Origin: Tubulanus polymorphus
Lineage: Eukaryota > Nemertea > Palaeonemertea > Tubulaniformes > Tubulanidae
NCBI RefSeq assembly: GCF_964204645.1
Contig: NC_134026.1
Coordinates: 9,807,450-9,871,449, forward strand
Length of the DNA stretch: 64,000 nucleotides
Reading direction: 5' to 3'
This document shows positions 27,801 through 35,885 of this stretch, piece after piece. How positions within the stretch are numbered: position 1 is the stretch's first letter; each line of letters starts with the position of its first letter. Both the position numbers and the translations under genes were made by a program. Under the pieces are notes generated by a model. That model did not search any database, was not told the DNA's origin, and saw only the letters and a list, made by a program, of their open reading frames with translations.

Positions 27801-30800
27801 TAACAATATTTAAAGTGATCTTTGTTTGGTTACCAAATAAAATACGCTTCATATGTATAATGGTACACACCACCAAATATAACTAAGGAGTTACGCACTA
27901 TGCATTATGAAAATAAGTTCAATTTCGAGGTTACAAAATTTCATGTAACTTTCCATAATTGAGGATTTTTTAAAGCTATCCTATGATGTTTTCACACAAT
28001 TGCTTGAGACGCAGACATTTGAGCTAGAAAAGTTTGCGCTGAACTTCTGCCACTTTATCAGGTGGCGAGGAAGCCGTTCTGAATATCGAGACACAACAAT
28101 CAATACAAAACTCTCCAGTATGTTTCTTTACCAACACAAGGAGCACAAAAGAAAGGGTCTACAGACCCCATTTTGACTGATTATCCCAAGAAAAAGTTTG
28201 TAAACTTAACTGGTCACCTGCACCTTTCTCATACACAGGTATCAATCTAAGGCCTGGGACCAACCCTTCAGATCTCACCATTGCATTAATGGGAATCACT
28301 CAAAAATTGTGGTAATGAATTCATCCCGTCAAGAGGGTGCGAATATAGGTAAGGCATAACCCATTTGCAGACAATTGCAAGGGTTCGGGAGACCTCCAAA
28401 GATGCATTTACCAAAAACATGTTTAAGTGAATCCATCATATAAAAAGTCACTGGAATGTGTGGGACAATTTTCTTTGACGATAAATAGTGTAACTTTGGA
28501 TTTTCTGGGTATGGGCCTGCAATGTCTGGTGTTATAGTCCGTCTGTTAAAAAAATGTTCGAGGTAAGGTAGGATCTCGAACATAGGTGAGAATAGAAGAT
28601 TGTGATAGGCCTAAATATCCAATGTGTCTGAAGCGGTGGGTCCACGCTGAAGATTGATACCAGTCCTGCTTTTATGCCAGGGAGAGGTAGAGATAAGGAA
28701 TATTGTGCCACAGCCTACCACCTCCCAGAACATTGCAGATTACAACAAGACAATGATTAGCTTTATGTTAAGGAAATCAAAAACATACCTGATCGGCACT
28801 GGTAATGCACCTCTAAGTATTTATAAGTATCTGAACATGGATCTCTAAATATGTCATTGTTCACTTTAAAAGTACAAGTCGGTTTTCCAGCACATCTGTA
28901 GCATGGATAAAAAGAACAGATTTCAAAATTAGGAGAGCATGCATTGGAGTGGCGGGCAGGCGTGCGTTGGTTTTCTCCACGCCTTGCGACGCGCCAACGG
29001 AAAATGACCATTGGCGCCTCTCTCTTTGCTTTGTCGAGATATCTTCCACAGAACACGAATAGCTTGAATGTTCGAGAGTGAAAAGTACTGCACAATACCG
29101 CCCTGCCCTCTCAGCATATTTATGTACTACATGTTCTCTCCCCTCAGATAACTGTGTAAATACACAATTTTTAAAAAAGACGAACCTTAGCTCATGTTGG
29201 TAACATATGTTCAGACATATAAACCAAACAGATACCACATAAATTTTGAGTTTATTGACATCCTACAAATAGATTTGGGAGCCAGTTTGAGAACTTAAAA
29301 CATGAGAGCCCCACGATTAATTTCAATGAGGAACATTTCATTCAAAATGAAAGAAACGGTTCAAATTAAACAGTAATCCAACAGTAAACCCTAAGTAACA
29401 TCTTTGACATTTCTGTAAACATTTAACAAATCAAATATTCAACATCGAGTATTAACAAACTAATGATATCCAGCCATATATATATTGTACAAATATTGTT
29501 GAAATAATGATGTTGTAATGATGTGTCCTTGTTGTAAATTTTATATGTGGCAAATAAATATATTATTATGAAATAGAGACCACCCCCCCCCCCCCCAGTT
29601 ACCATCTTTGTGTATTTTAGATTAAGACACAATCTATAGAATTAAACATGTAAAGTAATCAATTCTATTCTCATGACTCCAAAATTGGGCTTTTTTATTT
29701 GTATTGTATTAATTTTATAGAATCACTAATTTGTTAAGCACAGTCATAACAAATTAGATAGGGCCTAAGTCTCAAATCAGACTAAAAAATTGGGCCCCAC
29801 ACAGGTGAAACCAAGTTAAGCGAATGTTGATCCTTCAAAACACTCTTACAACTAAAGACTACCACAGAGCAAGCAAACTCGGCTATAGCCCTCCAGTTTA
29901 ACAGGTTCAGGGGCAGCCAGGGGTTTTTCTAGACAGTGCCTTTAAGGGCCCCTTTTTCGCGCTGACAAGGTAACCGTCGAAAAGATACTAAAAGATGAGG
30001 GCAGCGTAAAAATCTATTTGGCACCTTCTGAGGGCTTCCTAGGATCTGTTGATAATATAGCATTTTCTTTAGGCTATATATGATGTACCATTCAATTCTA
30101 GATGCAATAAAGGGCAGTCTTGATGGACCCCAGTCTGTCAATCTCTTTGACTGTAATTTCACTCAAAAATTCCACTATAATCGTGTTCTGTCAAAAATAT
30201 TTTCTCGCTACAGGTCAAACTAAGAGGCGATGATCATCCTATGCAGATCGATTAGTAGTTAAATAAGGGGAAGGGTTGATCTAATCATCAAACACACGCG
30301 CGACAATTTAGCCTAGATTCAGATTATGTAGTAACAACATGCTGAAATTATAAATCATTAGTTAACAAATGCAATTATAATATATGCATGGAAAACAATT
30401 TGTGGTTAGTTTTTTTTTAAAACCCCATGCAATTCGAATATAACTTCTACGAGTCATATAGTTGGTTGCATGCTTTGGTGCGTGTCAAAACGTAACATGA
30501 GAATAAAAATATTAAGAACGCAGAAATTCATAATATGATAAAACCAGTATCTTATTTAAACAGGTAACAAATCTAAAATCAAGCCTGCCACATTCCAATT
30601 CCAAGTAGAAACATTTCGACATACACATTTCGCTCGATGGCCCGGCACACTTTCTTCAATATTCAGCCCTATTATTTCATTGCAGCATTTTGAGATATAA
30701 ATCAACCCGGCTTTGTAAGTTTTAGAAATCTTTCAGCGAAAATGACTTCCGTCGGCTTATGCAACAGTCGAAAACATGTTTACCACAGAAAACTGTTTTT

Positions 30801-33800
30801 GTGTTTGCATTCGTCATAAGAAACAACTAGCAATGATGTTTCTCTTGTTATAGACGAAAGAAAACATCGTTGATTTCATTCACTTTAGCCAAGATTTTCA
30901 GAATTTCGATTCTTATTACCACTATTCTCAAGTCAGGTCATGTCGCACTACGGAGTAGGGGGGATTTTCAAATAACATCGTTGGGATTTAACGCATGCGG
31001 ACTCTGGAACACCTTACCTCCGGGCCGCAAACACTGATATTCAACCTCGAGATACTTATAAGTATCGTCACACGGTTCACCAAATAAATCGTTGTCAGCG
31101 GGAATTTCGCAAAAAGTCTTATCTGAGCACCTACGGAGAGGTTCAGATAAGTCAGTATCAGGAGGCTGCGAATTTTGATATCGAAACTAGGGACTTCGCG
31201 AGCAATTTTAAACCAGAGGACGGGTAGTAATACATGATTCATTAAGACCTGTCTAATCCAAGAAATAGTTTAAAATGTTCATCTTTTCTTAACAATATTT
31301 TTTCAAACGATTTTGAAATCAAAATAGTCTAAAACTGGGCAGGTAGTGGGTGGATAGCCTATCATACAGGTAAACCAAAGTTTCAAAACTTTTTGAAAGC
31401 GGTTGACTCCCTGTAGATTTAAAATAGCTATTCACAACAGTGAGAAGAAATTATTTCTTTTTCAATTAAAAACATAAAAATTGCTTTTCTCTTTAATTCC
31501 AGTAGATAAATAAGGCCTATGGATACTTTCGAATTAATCGAATAATTCTCATAAAAAATGATTGGTTGAACACAAGTACAAATATGATAAAGTTATACAA
31601 GGGATATTGGGTCCAGATTTTTCACCATTTTCTCATACATCATAGTAGGGCCTACATGTATTTTATATGGTTTTGAAATGAATACCTGCACTGGCACTTT
31701 CTAGCGAGTGCTATTTGGCTGGAATGTTTACATTACATTCCGCAATACAGTGTCTAGAAGCAGTGAGTCTAATAAATTTCATATCAGCAAGGTTTCGTTT
31801 CTATTTCAAATGAAAAATGTTGAAAACACACGGCCCAGATACTAGCGAAGTATATAGGCCCCTAACTGTATAGTTTAGGCTATAGGTAAGGACAAGGGAA
31901 GTGGACCAGACTAAAAATTGGTTAAGCCAACCTAAGAACTTAGGACAAGTATCAAGATTTATGACACTTCAAGTACTTAGTCTTGACACTGTGGGACTAT
32001 ACCACGTTTTTGCCGAACTCCATATTTTTGTACCTTGAAGAAGGCCTTTCTCTGAAAAAAGTTACACCCGGTATGCAATAATACTTCATGGAAAACCTTG
32101 TGAATAAGATGTCATATAAAAAAGCTGACGATGCTGTAGTAGTATTTTTCAAGGGGAGAGGGGAGAGGAAAAGCATCGAAGGATTATATTGAAGACAAGA
32201 CCTCGGTGGAATAGTTGAAATTTACAACGGATACCGGCATAATAAATATCAGGGATATTAGATATTCAACAAAACCCACTACCCCAGGTACTCAGCATTC
32301 GAGTTAGATAATCAATCATAACATTATTAAAAATTAAACGATTATAATTGCATTAAATACGAAGTGAAATATATAATTGTGAAATAACTGTCGTTATCAG
32401 AACGATGATTACAATTAAACAGTCAGTCATAAACGATGAATGCTGGCAGTTTGAAAAGAACTCAATTAAAATGCATGTGATAACTTTGTGATGATGAAAT
32501 TGGCGATTAACGCCGTGAATTTTCTATTCAGCCATAATTCAAAACTTAAATTGAAATTGCTTAACCCTCATGTGATATTAACCATTTAGGATAGAAATCA
32601 AATTTCATCAATGTTAGCAAGAGCCTCGGGACTGCGAATAGGCCCATAGGAAAATTCCCCAATGAAACAGTCCTTTTTTAATGATTTACACGATCAATAT
32701 GAAGGTTGAAAGTTGAATGTTGAAAGGGGATTCCTTGACGTGGGTTCGAACCCCACACCCTACCTCACTCATGGCTGCCGGCGATTACTTTATCTAGGTC
32801 AAATTCCCCCCAAGCTATGGTACTTATAGGCCTAGCTAAGATTTCCCTGATCAACGTACGATATTGAATTAAATTGGGCCTAAACGTTGAAAATTAAGCT
32901 TAAAATGTTCAGGTCAATCAGCCGCTATCCATCACAATAACTCATTACTTTAGGTCTAGGCCTACAATGAAATTATCAGCATTTACAGAACATAGAGGGG
33001 TAGTAGATTTAGTTAACAAGGGCTGATGATTCTCATAGGGGCAGAAATGAATGACAGGAGTGCGGCCGCCACTTTAAAACCCCTTGCCAAGAACACCGAG
33101 AAAACATCTGAATGACTGGCGTTTTAAAGATTATAGGCCTACAAGAAACCAATACATCCCAAATACGGTATGAAGTCCTAGGCCCAATATAAAGCATTAA
33201 GCATTAACGTTTCTTTGCCCCTACCTGGAATGAACAACGTTCAGTGAACTATGAGACATGCACATAGTGCTCCAGCCTTCAGTTATTCCACGCGGGTTGC
33301 ATATTGCTAAAGTAAAGCGTCCGTAGACGGCCCGTTCGATGTGTATAATCCCGCTGTCTTTGCGGCAGTCCAATGTTAATACGTCACGTTCACACACGTA
33401 CACCTCGGTACTTTCACCTGGATAAAAAAAGGTATCGCATTAAGTTGAGTAAAATAATGATAGTAATTGACAATTATATAAATCAGCAGTCTTCAAATGT
33501 GTTTGTTCTAGTGGTATCACGATCCAAGGGAAAGGCGCAGGGTGCATCAAGTTGCCCTGAAATTTCACCGGAAAATGAATATTAAGCTGCTAGGCCTACC
33601 CACAAAAGTGTAAATTTATCTCTAAGCTTGTTCTCTGTATTGAGTGATGTTTTCTGATGAGCTTTCTTTCACGGTGCTTTTAATTTTGCCATATTTTGGG
33701 GGTGCACCGCAACGAGTCAGACCCTAGATCCGGCCCTGTATTCAGTCATCTCCCCTGAGATGTAACACCTAAGCTGCTACTAGGTGCTCAGCAATCCATT

Positions 33801-34155
33801 CAGGCCAGGAACCCACAGGCTCAGAGGTGGAGAGAGGCAATGAGGATAAGCGTGTTGCTCAGGAACATTACAGTGCTGTTCAAGCATCCATGACCTGGTA
33901 GCCCATAGGCCTCCCTAGTCAAATGCTCTAGGCCTATAACCACTGGCTCCACTGAATAAAACACTCCTATCCGACAAGAATTTACGAAGACAGAGGCCTG
34001 AAATCGAAACCTTGGCGGTACAACTGGCCACCTTAAGTCCGAAAACGAAACTGCTTACCTCTTTTAAATCTTCCACGATTGATGAAATTTCTTAGTTTAC
34101 CACCAGTGACTAATGATATTAATAAACAGCTAACCAACAATATTATTCCCTTCAT
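862..34155 (-). CDS. ADGRL (latrophilin-like): Latrophilin/CIRL-type adhesion GPCR (3' end outside window)
   Basis: Exons on the minus strand (high to low): 34155-34059, 33417-33225, then either 31130-31018 or 28895-28789, 20996-20799, 20559-20459, 19248-19054, 13060-12874, 12580-12416, 11314-11071, 9553-9430, 9211-9108, 8870-8768, 8381-8228, 7931-7865, 7320-7254, 6723-6620, 1030-862. Every junction is GT-AG and every phase agrees. The base form reaches 793 aa at the last donor (860-861). Domain order: signal peptide, rhamnose-binding-type lectin (RBL), Ser/Thr-rich linker, HRM, GAIN with GPS, seven TM helices. This is the invertebrate latrophilin plan without olfactomedin. Latrophilins are self-cleaving plasma-membrane receptors that bind adhesion partners and signal through G proteins. 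The first exon starts with ATG and a hydrophobic leader. The tail exons lie left of the window. The identity rests on recognised motifs ([29 protein letters not shown]). Confidence 0.93.
1856..2076. mobile_element. Short TIR element of the GGCGGATC family
   Basis: Terminal inverted repeats CAGGGGCAGATCCTGA at the left and its imperfect complement ending GGGATCTGCCCCTG at the right; 221 bp, no ORF. The CAGGGG ends resemble hAT-type MITEs, but I do not see a clean 8-bp target duplication. Located in the receptor TM5-TM6 intron. Confidence 0.6.
4117..4188 (-). other. Candidate ICL3 cassette exon c (72 nt)
   Basis: Acceptor GCATGTAG, donor GTAAGA, phase 2 at both ends, 24 codons, no stop. It encodes [19 protein letters not shown] and LQQT, again basic and Ser-rich. 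It is the third exon of this type in the same intron. Frame is kept in any combination with cassettes a and b. Confidence 0.58.
5017..5151 (-). other. Candidate ICL3 cassette exon b (135 nt)
   Basis: Acceptor ATTGACAG preceded by a T-rich tract, donor GTAGGC, phase 2 at both ends, 45 codons, no stop. It is clearly more GC-rich than the surrounding intron. It encodes a Ser- and Arg/Lys-rich segment including [10 protein letters not shown] and [11 protein letters not shown], with basophilic-kinase-like sites. It keeps frame whether included or skipped. Confidence 0.65.
6070..6153 (-). other. Candidate ICL3 cassette exon a (84 nt)
   Basis: Acceptor TTTGATAG, donor GTAAGC, phase 2 at both ends, 28 codons, no stop. 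The reading is Ser/Thr/Gln-rich: [14 protein letters not shown] then [14 protein letters not shown]. If included it would extend intracellular loop 3 between TM5 (exon ending 6620) and TM6 (exon starting 1030). The upstream pyrimidine tract is modest, so this is the least certain of the three cassettes. Confidence 0.5.
9430..13060 (-). other. Latrophilin exons 7-10: rest of GAIN domain and GPS cleavage site
   Basis: Exons 13060-12874, 12580-12416, 11314-11071 and 9553-9430. Exon 7 holds [15 protein letters not shown], matching the family's NLL-SW-DM helix. Exon 9 holds [26 protein letters not shown] and CAFWNF. Exon 10 holds HWSTEGC, CEC and HLTNFAVLM. The four GPS cysteines and the autoproteolysis tripeptide HLT are all present, so cleavage is expected between Leu524 and Thr525, leaving TNFAVLM as the tethered agonist. 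Confidence 0.9.
13229..13480. repeat. Inverted 5' terminal structure of the PLE with snap-back palindrome
   Basis: The left part is the reverse complement of the element's own leader (~13527-13562) and of its 3' end (~16187-16379). The turn is a perfect 28-bp palindrome at 13453-13480, centred on AATGTACATT. This head-to-head junction is the usual by-product of PLE reverse transcription. Confidence 0.85.
13565..15967 (+). CDS. Penelope-type reverse transcriptase / GIY-YIG endonuclease
   Basis: An 800-aa uninterrupted ORF; the first ATG is at 13565. An N-terminal region is followed by [14 protein letters not shown] and [18 protein letters not shown], both PLE hallmarks. RT motif A is [13 protein letters not shown] (~residue 390), motif [18 protein letters not shown], and catalytic motif C RYVDD (~residue 493). 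The C-terminal endonuclease starts at [11 protein letters not shown] (~residue 688), with YIGETGR and the later Glu in ILESALI. All catalytic residues I can check are present, so the protein may be functional. It would copy its own RNA at a nick made by the endonuclease. It does not belong to the host receptor. Confidence 0.96.
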   Translation: MLPTDRNIVLKFFFFTFPYLVASFRNYEKCYIKSRTAKSKVKFLQEFYAEKVVPRSLSWIWKYDSSSAFPPEANKQLKFAIDRAKEDCNYQFYKFCQSQNYLKSHVPDLFLWKSLSTIVQGSGKYHQHRKSVDLTNQLNKLIDSSPWTRFSNTENIVNLSSTTLSSTQCQLLGYGLNFSLPHQDKHVLDFVTQLEYRKSSRNSLDYNFIFMNLQAICDQLNRNLFEYLPRRFRLALQELRKLKTIKISKADKGGKIVILDLDNYNVKMQSLLDNPGVYKKLKSNPLPRMQANFNRSLSDIIKRFPSAKETLNKFHSRLPSLPYIYGLPKIHKDNVPLRPIVSNCNSPTYRLSKFLAKQLSPVLGSFSPSHLRHNQHLLERIKNIIPGNDKFISFDVTSLFTNVPLGPTLDFLKRRLPSLNINFGIPTDCIIDLISICTTDSFFEFNNCFYEQTFGIAMGNPLSPILANLFLEHVESEILPLYTDIHPKIWLRYVDDVLALVPFDFNVDNFLIYLNSLYPSLAFTYEWESNSKIPFLDVLIFNCGSFLKFAVYRKPTNAESYLHYFSFTSPDIKLGLAQGLFLRALRICDPSFLPDEIHHINQSLKKLAYPDFLLKKALLKARTTHFRNNNLRTPTLATDKQPIIVPYVPFLENSKVSLRSLNKQLISKYNNKLSNILINNKPKTESLNCGIYKIPCKVCDQVYIGETGRNLNQRIKEHKLDVKNFKPESGVASHVFQTSHNFDFANAELIYPCSDKTRRHILESALIIENSNNLVNLNNGFSPHNKLISKFLCKLVKLNT
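16180..16379 (+). repeat. 3' terminal repeat of the PLE with hammerhead-like hairpin
   Basis: At 16280-16310 there is a CTGAAGA box, then a hairpin with stem GACTAT/ATAGTC, then GAAACG. Penelope elements are known to carry hammerhead ribozyme motifs in their terminal repeats. Here one extra T sits between the first box and stem II, and the inverted 5' copy reads GATAC in place of GAAAC. I call it hammerhead-like only. The end, CTCTCCTC, abuts the target-site duplication. Confidence 0.55.
16392..17625. other. Intronic sequence without recognisable genes
   Basis: Between the Penelope insertion and the second copy of the 0.58 kb repeat. A 90-codon open frame at 17178-17450 shows no domain, and I see no splice sites consistent with receptor phases. 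Confidence 0.4.
17626..18199 (+). repeat. Dispersed ~0.58 kb repeat, copy 2
   Basis: Same sequence and orientation as bases 1-587, beginning TCTGTGTGCATTTGTGG and ending at GATACGTCCAG. Located in the receptor intron between exons 6 and 7, about 1.2 kb from the Penelope insertion. I see no clear target-site duplication. Confidence 0.8.
19054..19248 (-). other. Latrophilin exon 6: GAIN subdomain A, helical part
   Basis: 65 codons, phase 0 to 0, beginning [18 protein letters not shown] and containing [18 protein letters not shown]. This corresponds to the helical region of latrophilin GAIN domains that follows the HRM domain. The acceptor is ATGTAG and the donor GTAGGT. The intron that follows is 6 kb and carries the Penelope element and a copy of the 0.58 kb repeat. 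Confidence 0.8.
20459..20996 (-). other. Latrophilin exons 4-5: Thr-rich stalk and HRM domain
   Basis: Exon 4 (20996-20799) begins with a run of Thr/Ser such as [17 protein letters not shown], a likely O-glycosylated stalk, then [13 protein letters not shown] and DCPVGFTG. Exon 5 (20559-20459) adds [16 protein letters not shown] and TSQWV. Together they give the four cysteines and the W-P / W / P-D-L-S-x-C-x-S-x-W pattern of a hormone-receptor (HRM) domain. The phase-1 junction creates one Gly codon. Confidence 0.88.
21000..24180. other. Receptor intron sequence, no gene recognised
   Basis: AT-rich sequence between receptor exon 4 and the weak candidate exon near 24.3 kb. Short open frames have no domain or phase-compatible splice sites. 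The rest of this intron, to 28788, holds the MITE and the fold-back element. Confidence 0.4.
24188..24358 (-). other. Weak candidate exon in the stalk region of the receptor
   Basis: An open minus-strand frame runs from acceptor CCCTCTAG to an in-frame TAG at about 24146. A GTGATG donor at 24187 would give 171 nt, phase 1 to 1, which could sit between the lectin and stalk exons. The reading has four cysteines (GVSCLES, GLCSS, RYCHQ and near the end) but I recognise no domain. It could be an alternative exon, an alternative terminal exon or chance. Confidence 0.2.
24766..24904. mobile_element. Short palindromic MITE
   Basis: 139 bp with terminal inverted repeats GGGCCGGTTCCATAG, flanked by a CAG trinucleotide on both sides. 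The interior is a string of CTTAAGAC/GTCTTAAG inverted units and encodes nothing. It sits in a receptor intron. Confidence 0.75.
25486..26995. mobile_element. Fold-back type element with GC-rich iterated ends
   Basis: The ends are inverted copies of one another, about 250 bp each. From outside in they hold GGGTCTGAAACACGGCC, iterated CCGGGGCC / CCGCGGCC units with ACACGTCT spacers, then an AT-rich part shared with the other arm (TTTAAATGGTCAAATGAAAG against its complement near 26849-26872, and CCAAACCAGATGCCTATCT near 25699). The ~1 kb middle has no recognisable ORF. The several short open frames across the GC-rich ends are composition artefacts. Confidence 0.7.
28789..28895 (-). other. Latrophilin alternative exon 3b: second half of RBL domain
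   Basis: An open stretch of 107 nt between acceptor CTACAG and donor GTATGT, entering in phase 2 and leaving in phase 1. It encodes RCAGKPTC, then RDPC and [12 protein letters not shown]. All four cysteines match exon 3a, but the region between the first two cysteines and PC differs in most positions (FRDPC in place of FGEPC). It joins to exon 4 through a split Glu codon, as does 3a. Confidence 0.84.
29581..29598. repeat. Poly-C tract
   Basis: A homopolymer run of C interrupted only at its start, in the receptor intron between alternative exons 3a and 3b. It explains the poly-Gly open frame on the minus strand. Confidence 0.8.
31018..31130 (-). other. Latrophilin alternative exon 3a: second half of RBL domain
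   Basis: An open stretch of 113 nt between acceptor CTCTCCGTAG and donor GTAAGG. It enters in phase 2 and leaves in phase 1. It encodes RCSDKTFC, then FGEPC and [12 protein letters not shown], the standard second half of a galactose/rhamnose-binding lectin domain with all four expected cysteines. It is an alternative version of the exon at 28789-28895, which shares DTYKYLEV and the cysteine spacing but little else. It lies closer to exon 2. Confidence 0.82.
33225..33417 (-). other. Latrophilin exon 2: first half of the RBL lectin domain
   Basis: The acceptor CCAG precedes 33417, and the exon enters in phase 1 and leaves in phase 2. The reading contains the RBL signature: a Cys-Glu-Arg start, LTLDC, a G-x-I-H-I stretch, then A-x-YGR and two further cysteines. 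It ends at the point where the second half-domain (Arg-Cys...) must join. Two different downstream exons fit this end. Confidence 0.87.
34059..34155 (-). other. Latrophilin exon 1: start codon and signal peptide
   Basis: ATG at 34155-34153 opens 32 codons ending in phase 1 at a GTAAGC donor. The first ~18 residues ([18 protein letters not shown]) form a basic residue plus hydrophobic core and small residues, as in a secretory signal peptide. The phase-1 end joins exactly to the lectin exon at 33417. Any 5' UTR exon further right is not identifiable. Confidence 0.85.
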
Positions 34156-35403
34156 TGTGTTTTAGCCTATCTATAAACTATCCTCATCAGGTAATATGCA
34201 CATTTTCATGATCTACAAATAAAAATAGTTGTTCAAAATTATAATAGGCTACAAGCCATGACAGATAGGGTCTATTTAATATCTATTTCAATTTTGCTTG
34301 TCCAGTGGCCTAGCTCAGTCAGTTTTTAGTGGTACATACCTGGGGTCTTTATAGGACCAACATGGAGATAGGCAGCAGAACTAAAACATCGAATTTTAAT
34401 TCATTTTACACTGTAGGCTATTGAAGGATTGCCAAAAAGCCTTCTTTGAAGGGGTTGAAAAAGGAAAAGTGAATAGGCTAATTTGAATGTTTAATAAAGT
34501 TTTCATGCCTATGTACATTAATTTTTGATGATTTGAAAAAACTTCCAATTGGTGTAGGCATGGTTTTTTTAAACCAAGACCTACTTTAGCCTGTTAGGGT
34601 CATAGGCCTATCACGTAATGAACCACCAAAACTGGCTACACGTATAGGCCACACGATGTCCTCCCAAGCAAAGTTGAAAGACATTAGGGCTTTAGAGCAA
34701 AATCCTTTTGCCTACAATTCTGCTCCAAGTCAGTGTTGGATTCATCACGAGTAGTTGTTGATTGACATTTTTATCAATGACTATGACAATATAACAACAG
34801 CCTAACTTTTAACAAAGCGGCATAAATAACGTTAACTAAAAATGATGCCGCATCGGCAAGATATAATAACCAATTTCTAAAAGTAAATTTGCTTAAGGAA
34901 AGGCAGCCTGTTAAGAAGTGAAGATTTTTAAACTTGCACGGTGTGTAGCGTACGTAGTAGGGCCTACTACTGTTGGTTGTATGTTGTAGGCCTATTTAAA
35001 AATAAATTCAGGACCATTCAGAGTTACATACCAAATAAACAGCCAACTTAACCTCCATATATTTTCTGTTCAAGTTATTCCTTCGATATTTGGAGAGTGA
35101 GCTGGAATACACGACCTAAAAGCTTTTATTTTTCTAACTACGGAAACCCTTTCACTTCGTGATGAACGGTGTTCAATGCGAGTGTGTCACAATTAGTTGT
35201 GATGTGATACGTAAGGTGGCGGCACCTGCTAGTGACGAGTATTTAGTATGCACACTGCTGGCGGGCTGTCTCCAATCACGTACGGCATTGAAAAATAACT
35301 TCATAAACAATTTTCAGTAGTTTCATTTTCTAGTGTAGCTTTATTCTTCTAGTGACCAAACAATTTAAATAGTTTATTTTTCTTATAAGACTTTCCTCTT
35401 TTA

Positions 35404-35581
35404 TGGTACGATAACCACACTCAAACGTGGTGAACAGATGATAAGATAAAAACCCACTATTCAAAAATTAAAAGAAATCTAAAATCGAGAATTTATTTAT
35501 TGAAACAATCTAAAGTATAAGAAAACGACGTTTCGATCTCACACTAGAGATCATCATTTTAAATAGTGGGTTTTTATCTTA
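35404..35581 (-). mobile_element. Short non-autonomous, PLE-like insertion
   Basis: Flanked by a 12-bp direct repeat TTTCCTCTTTTA (35392-35403 and 35582-35593). Inside, ATAAGATAAAAACCCACTAT (35441) is repeated in inverted orientation at the right edge. On the minus strand a hairpin GATCTC...GAGATC is followed by GAAACG, the arrangement seen at the end of the full Penelope element at 16.3 kb. No ORF. It is probably a 5'-truncated or non-autonomous member of a different Penelope family. Confidence 0.6.
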
Positions 35582-35831
35582 TTTCCTCTTTTAGTTTGCA
35601 ATACCCAAATTGGTATCCATTTTAATGGTACTCATCATCATTCCATAACTCTGCGAGTCAAATCATAACTGAGAACTGTGTAACAGGATCATGACGTAGA
35701 ATCTTTTTATTTTCAATTTTGGTTGTGAAGCCACACAGGTAAAAAATTCCGAAAGAATCCACAGTTCTTACTATTCTACATCCATTGTCTTATACAAAAA
35801 ACAAAAATTCATAACTGTATCTTACATGAAA

Positions 35832-35837
35832 TTTATT
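35832..35837 (-). promoter_or_regulatory. Polyadenylation signal of PPWD1
   Basis: AATAAA on the minus strand, 49 bases past the PPWD1 stop codon. It is the only canonical signal close to the gene end. Confidence 0.6.
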
Positions 35838-35885
35838 TTACAGACTGTAGAGGATAAAAAATACATAAAATGCTGTACAATTCGA

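Larger units (their letters stand above)
34156..35885. other. Intergenic region between latrophilin and PPWD1
   Basis: Holds the upstream region of the receptor (right of its ATG), a short PLE-like insertion at 35404-35581, and the PPWD1 3' end. No additional coding gene is visible. Confidence 0.5.

Noticed and set aside
28861-29238. 125-codon minus-strand frame next to lectin exon 3b
   Set aside because: It runs through the intron and acceptor of exon 3b in another frame; the true lectin reading begins at 28895.
29423-29632. Minus-strand frame with a poly-Gly run
   Set aside because: It is produced by the poly-C tract and has no domain or splice context.
32735-32765. Possible tRNA (GTGGGTTCGAACCCCAC)
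   Set aside because: A perfect T-arm is present, but no matching acceptor stem, D-arm or anticodon arm lies upstream.
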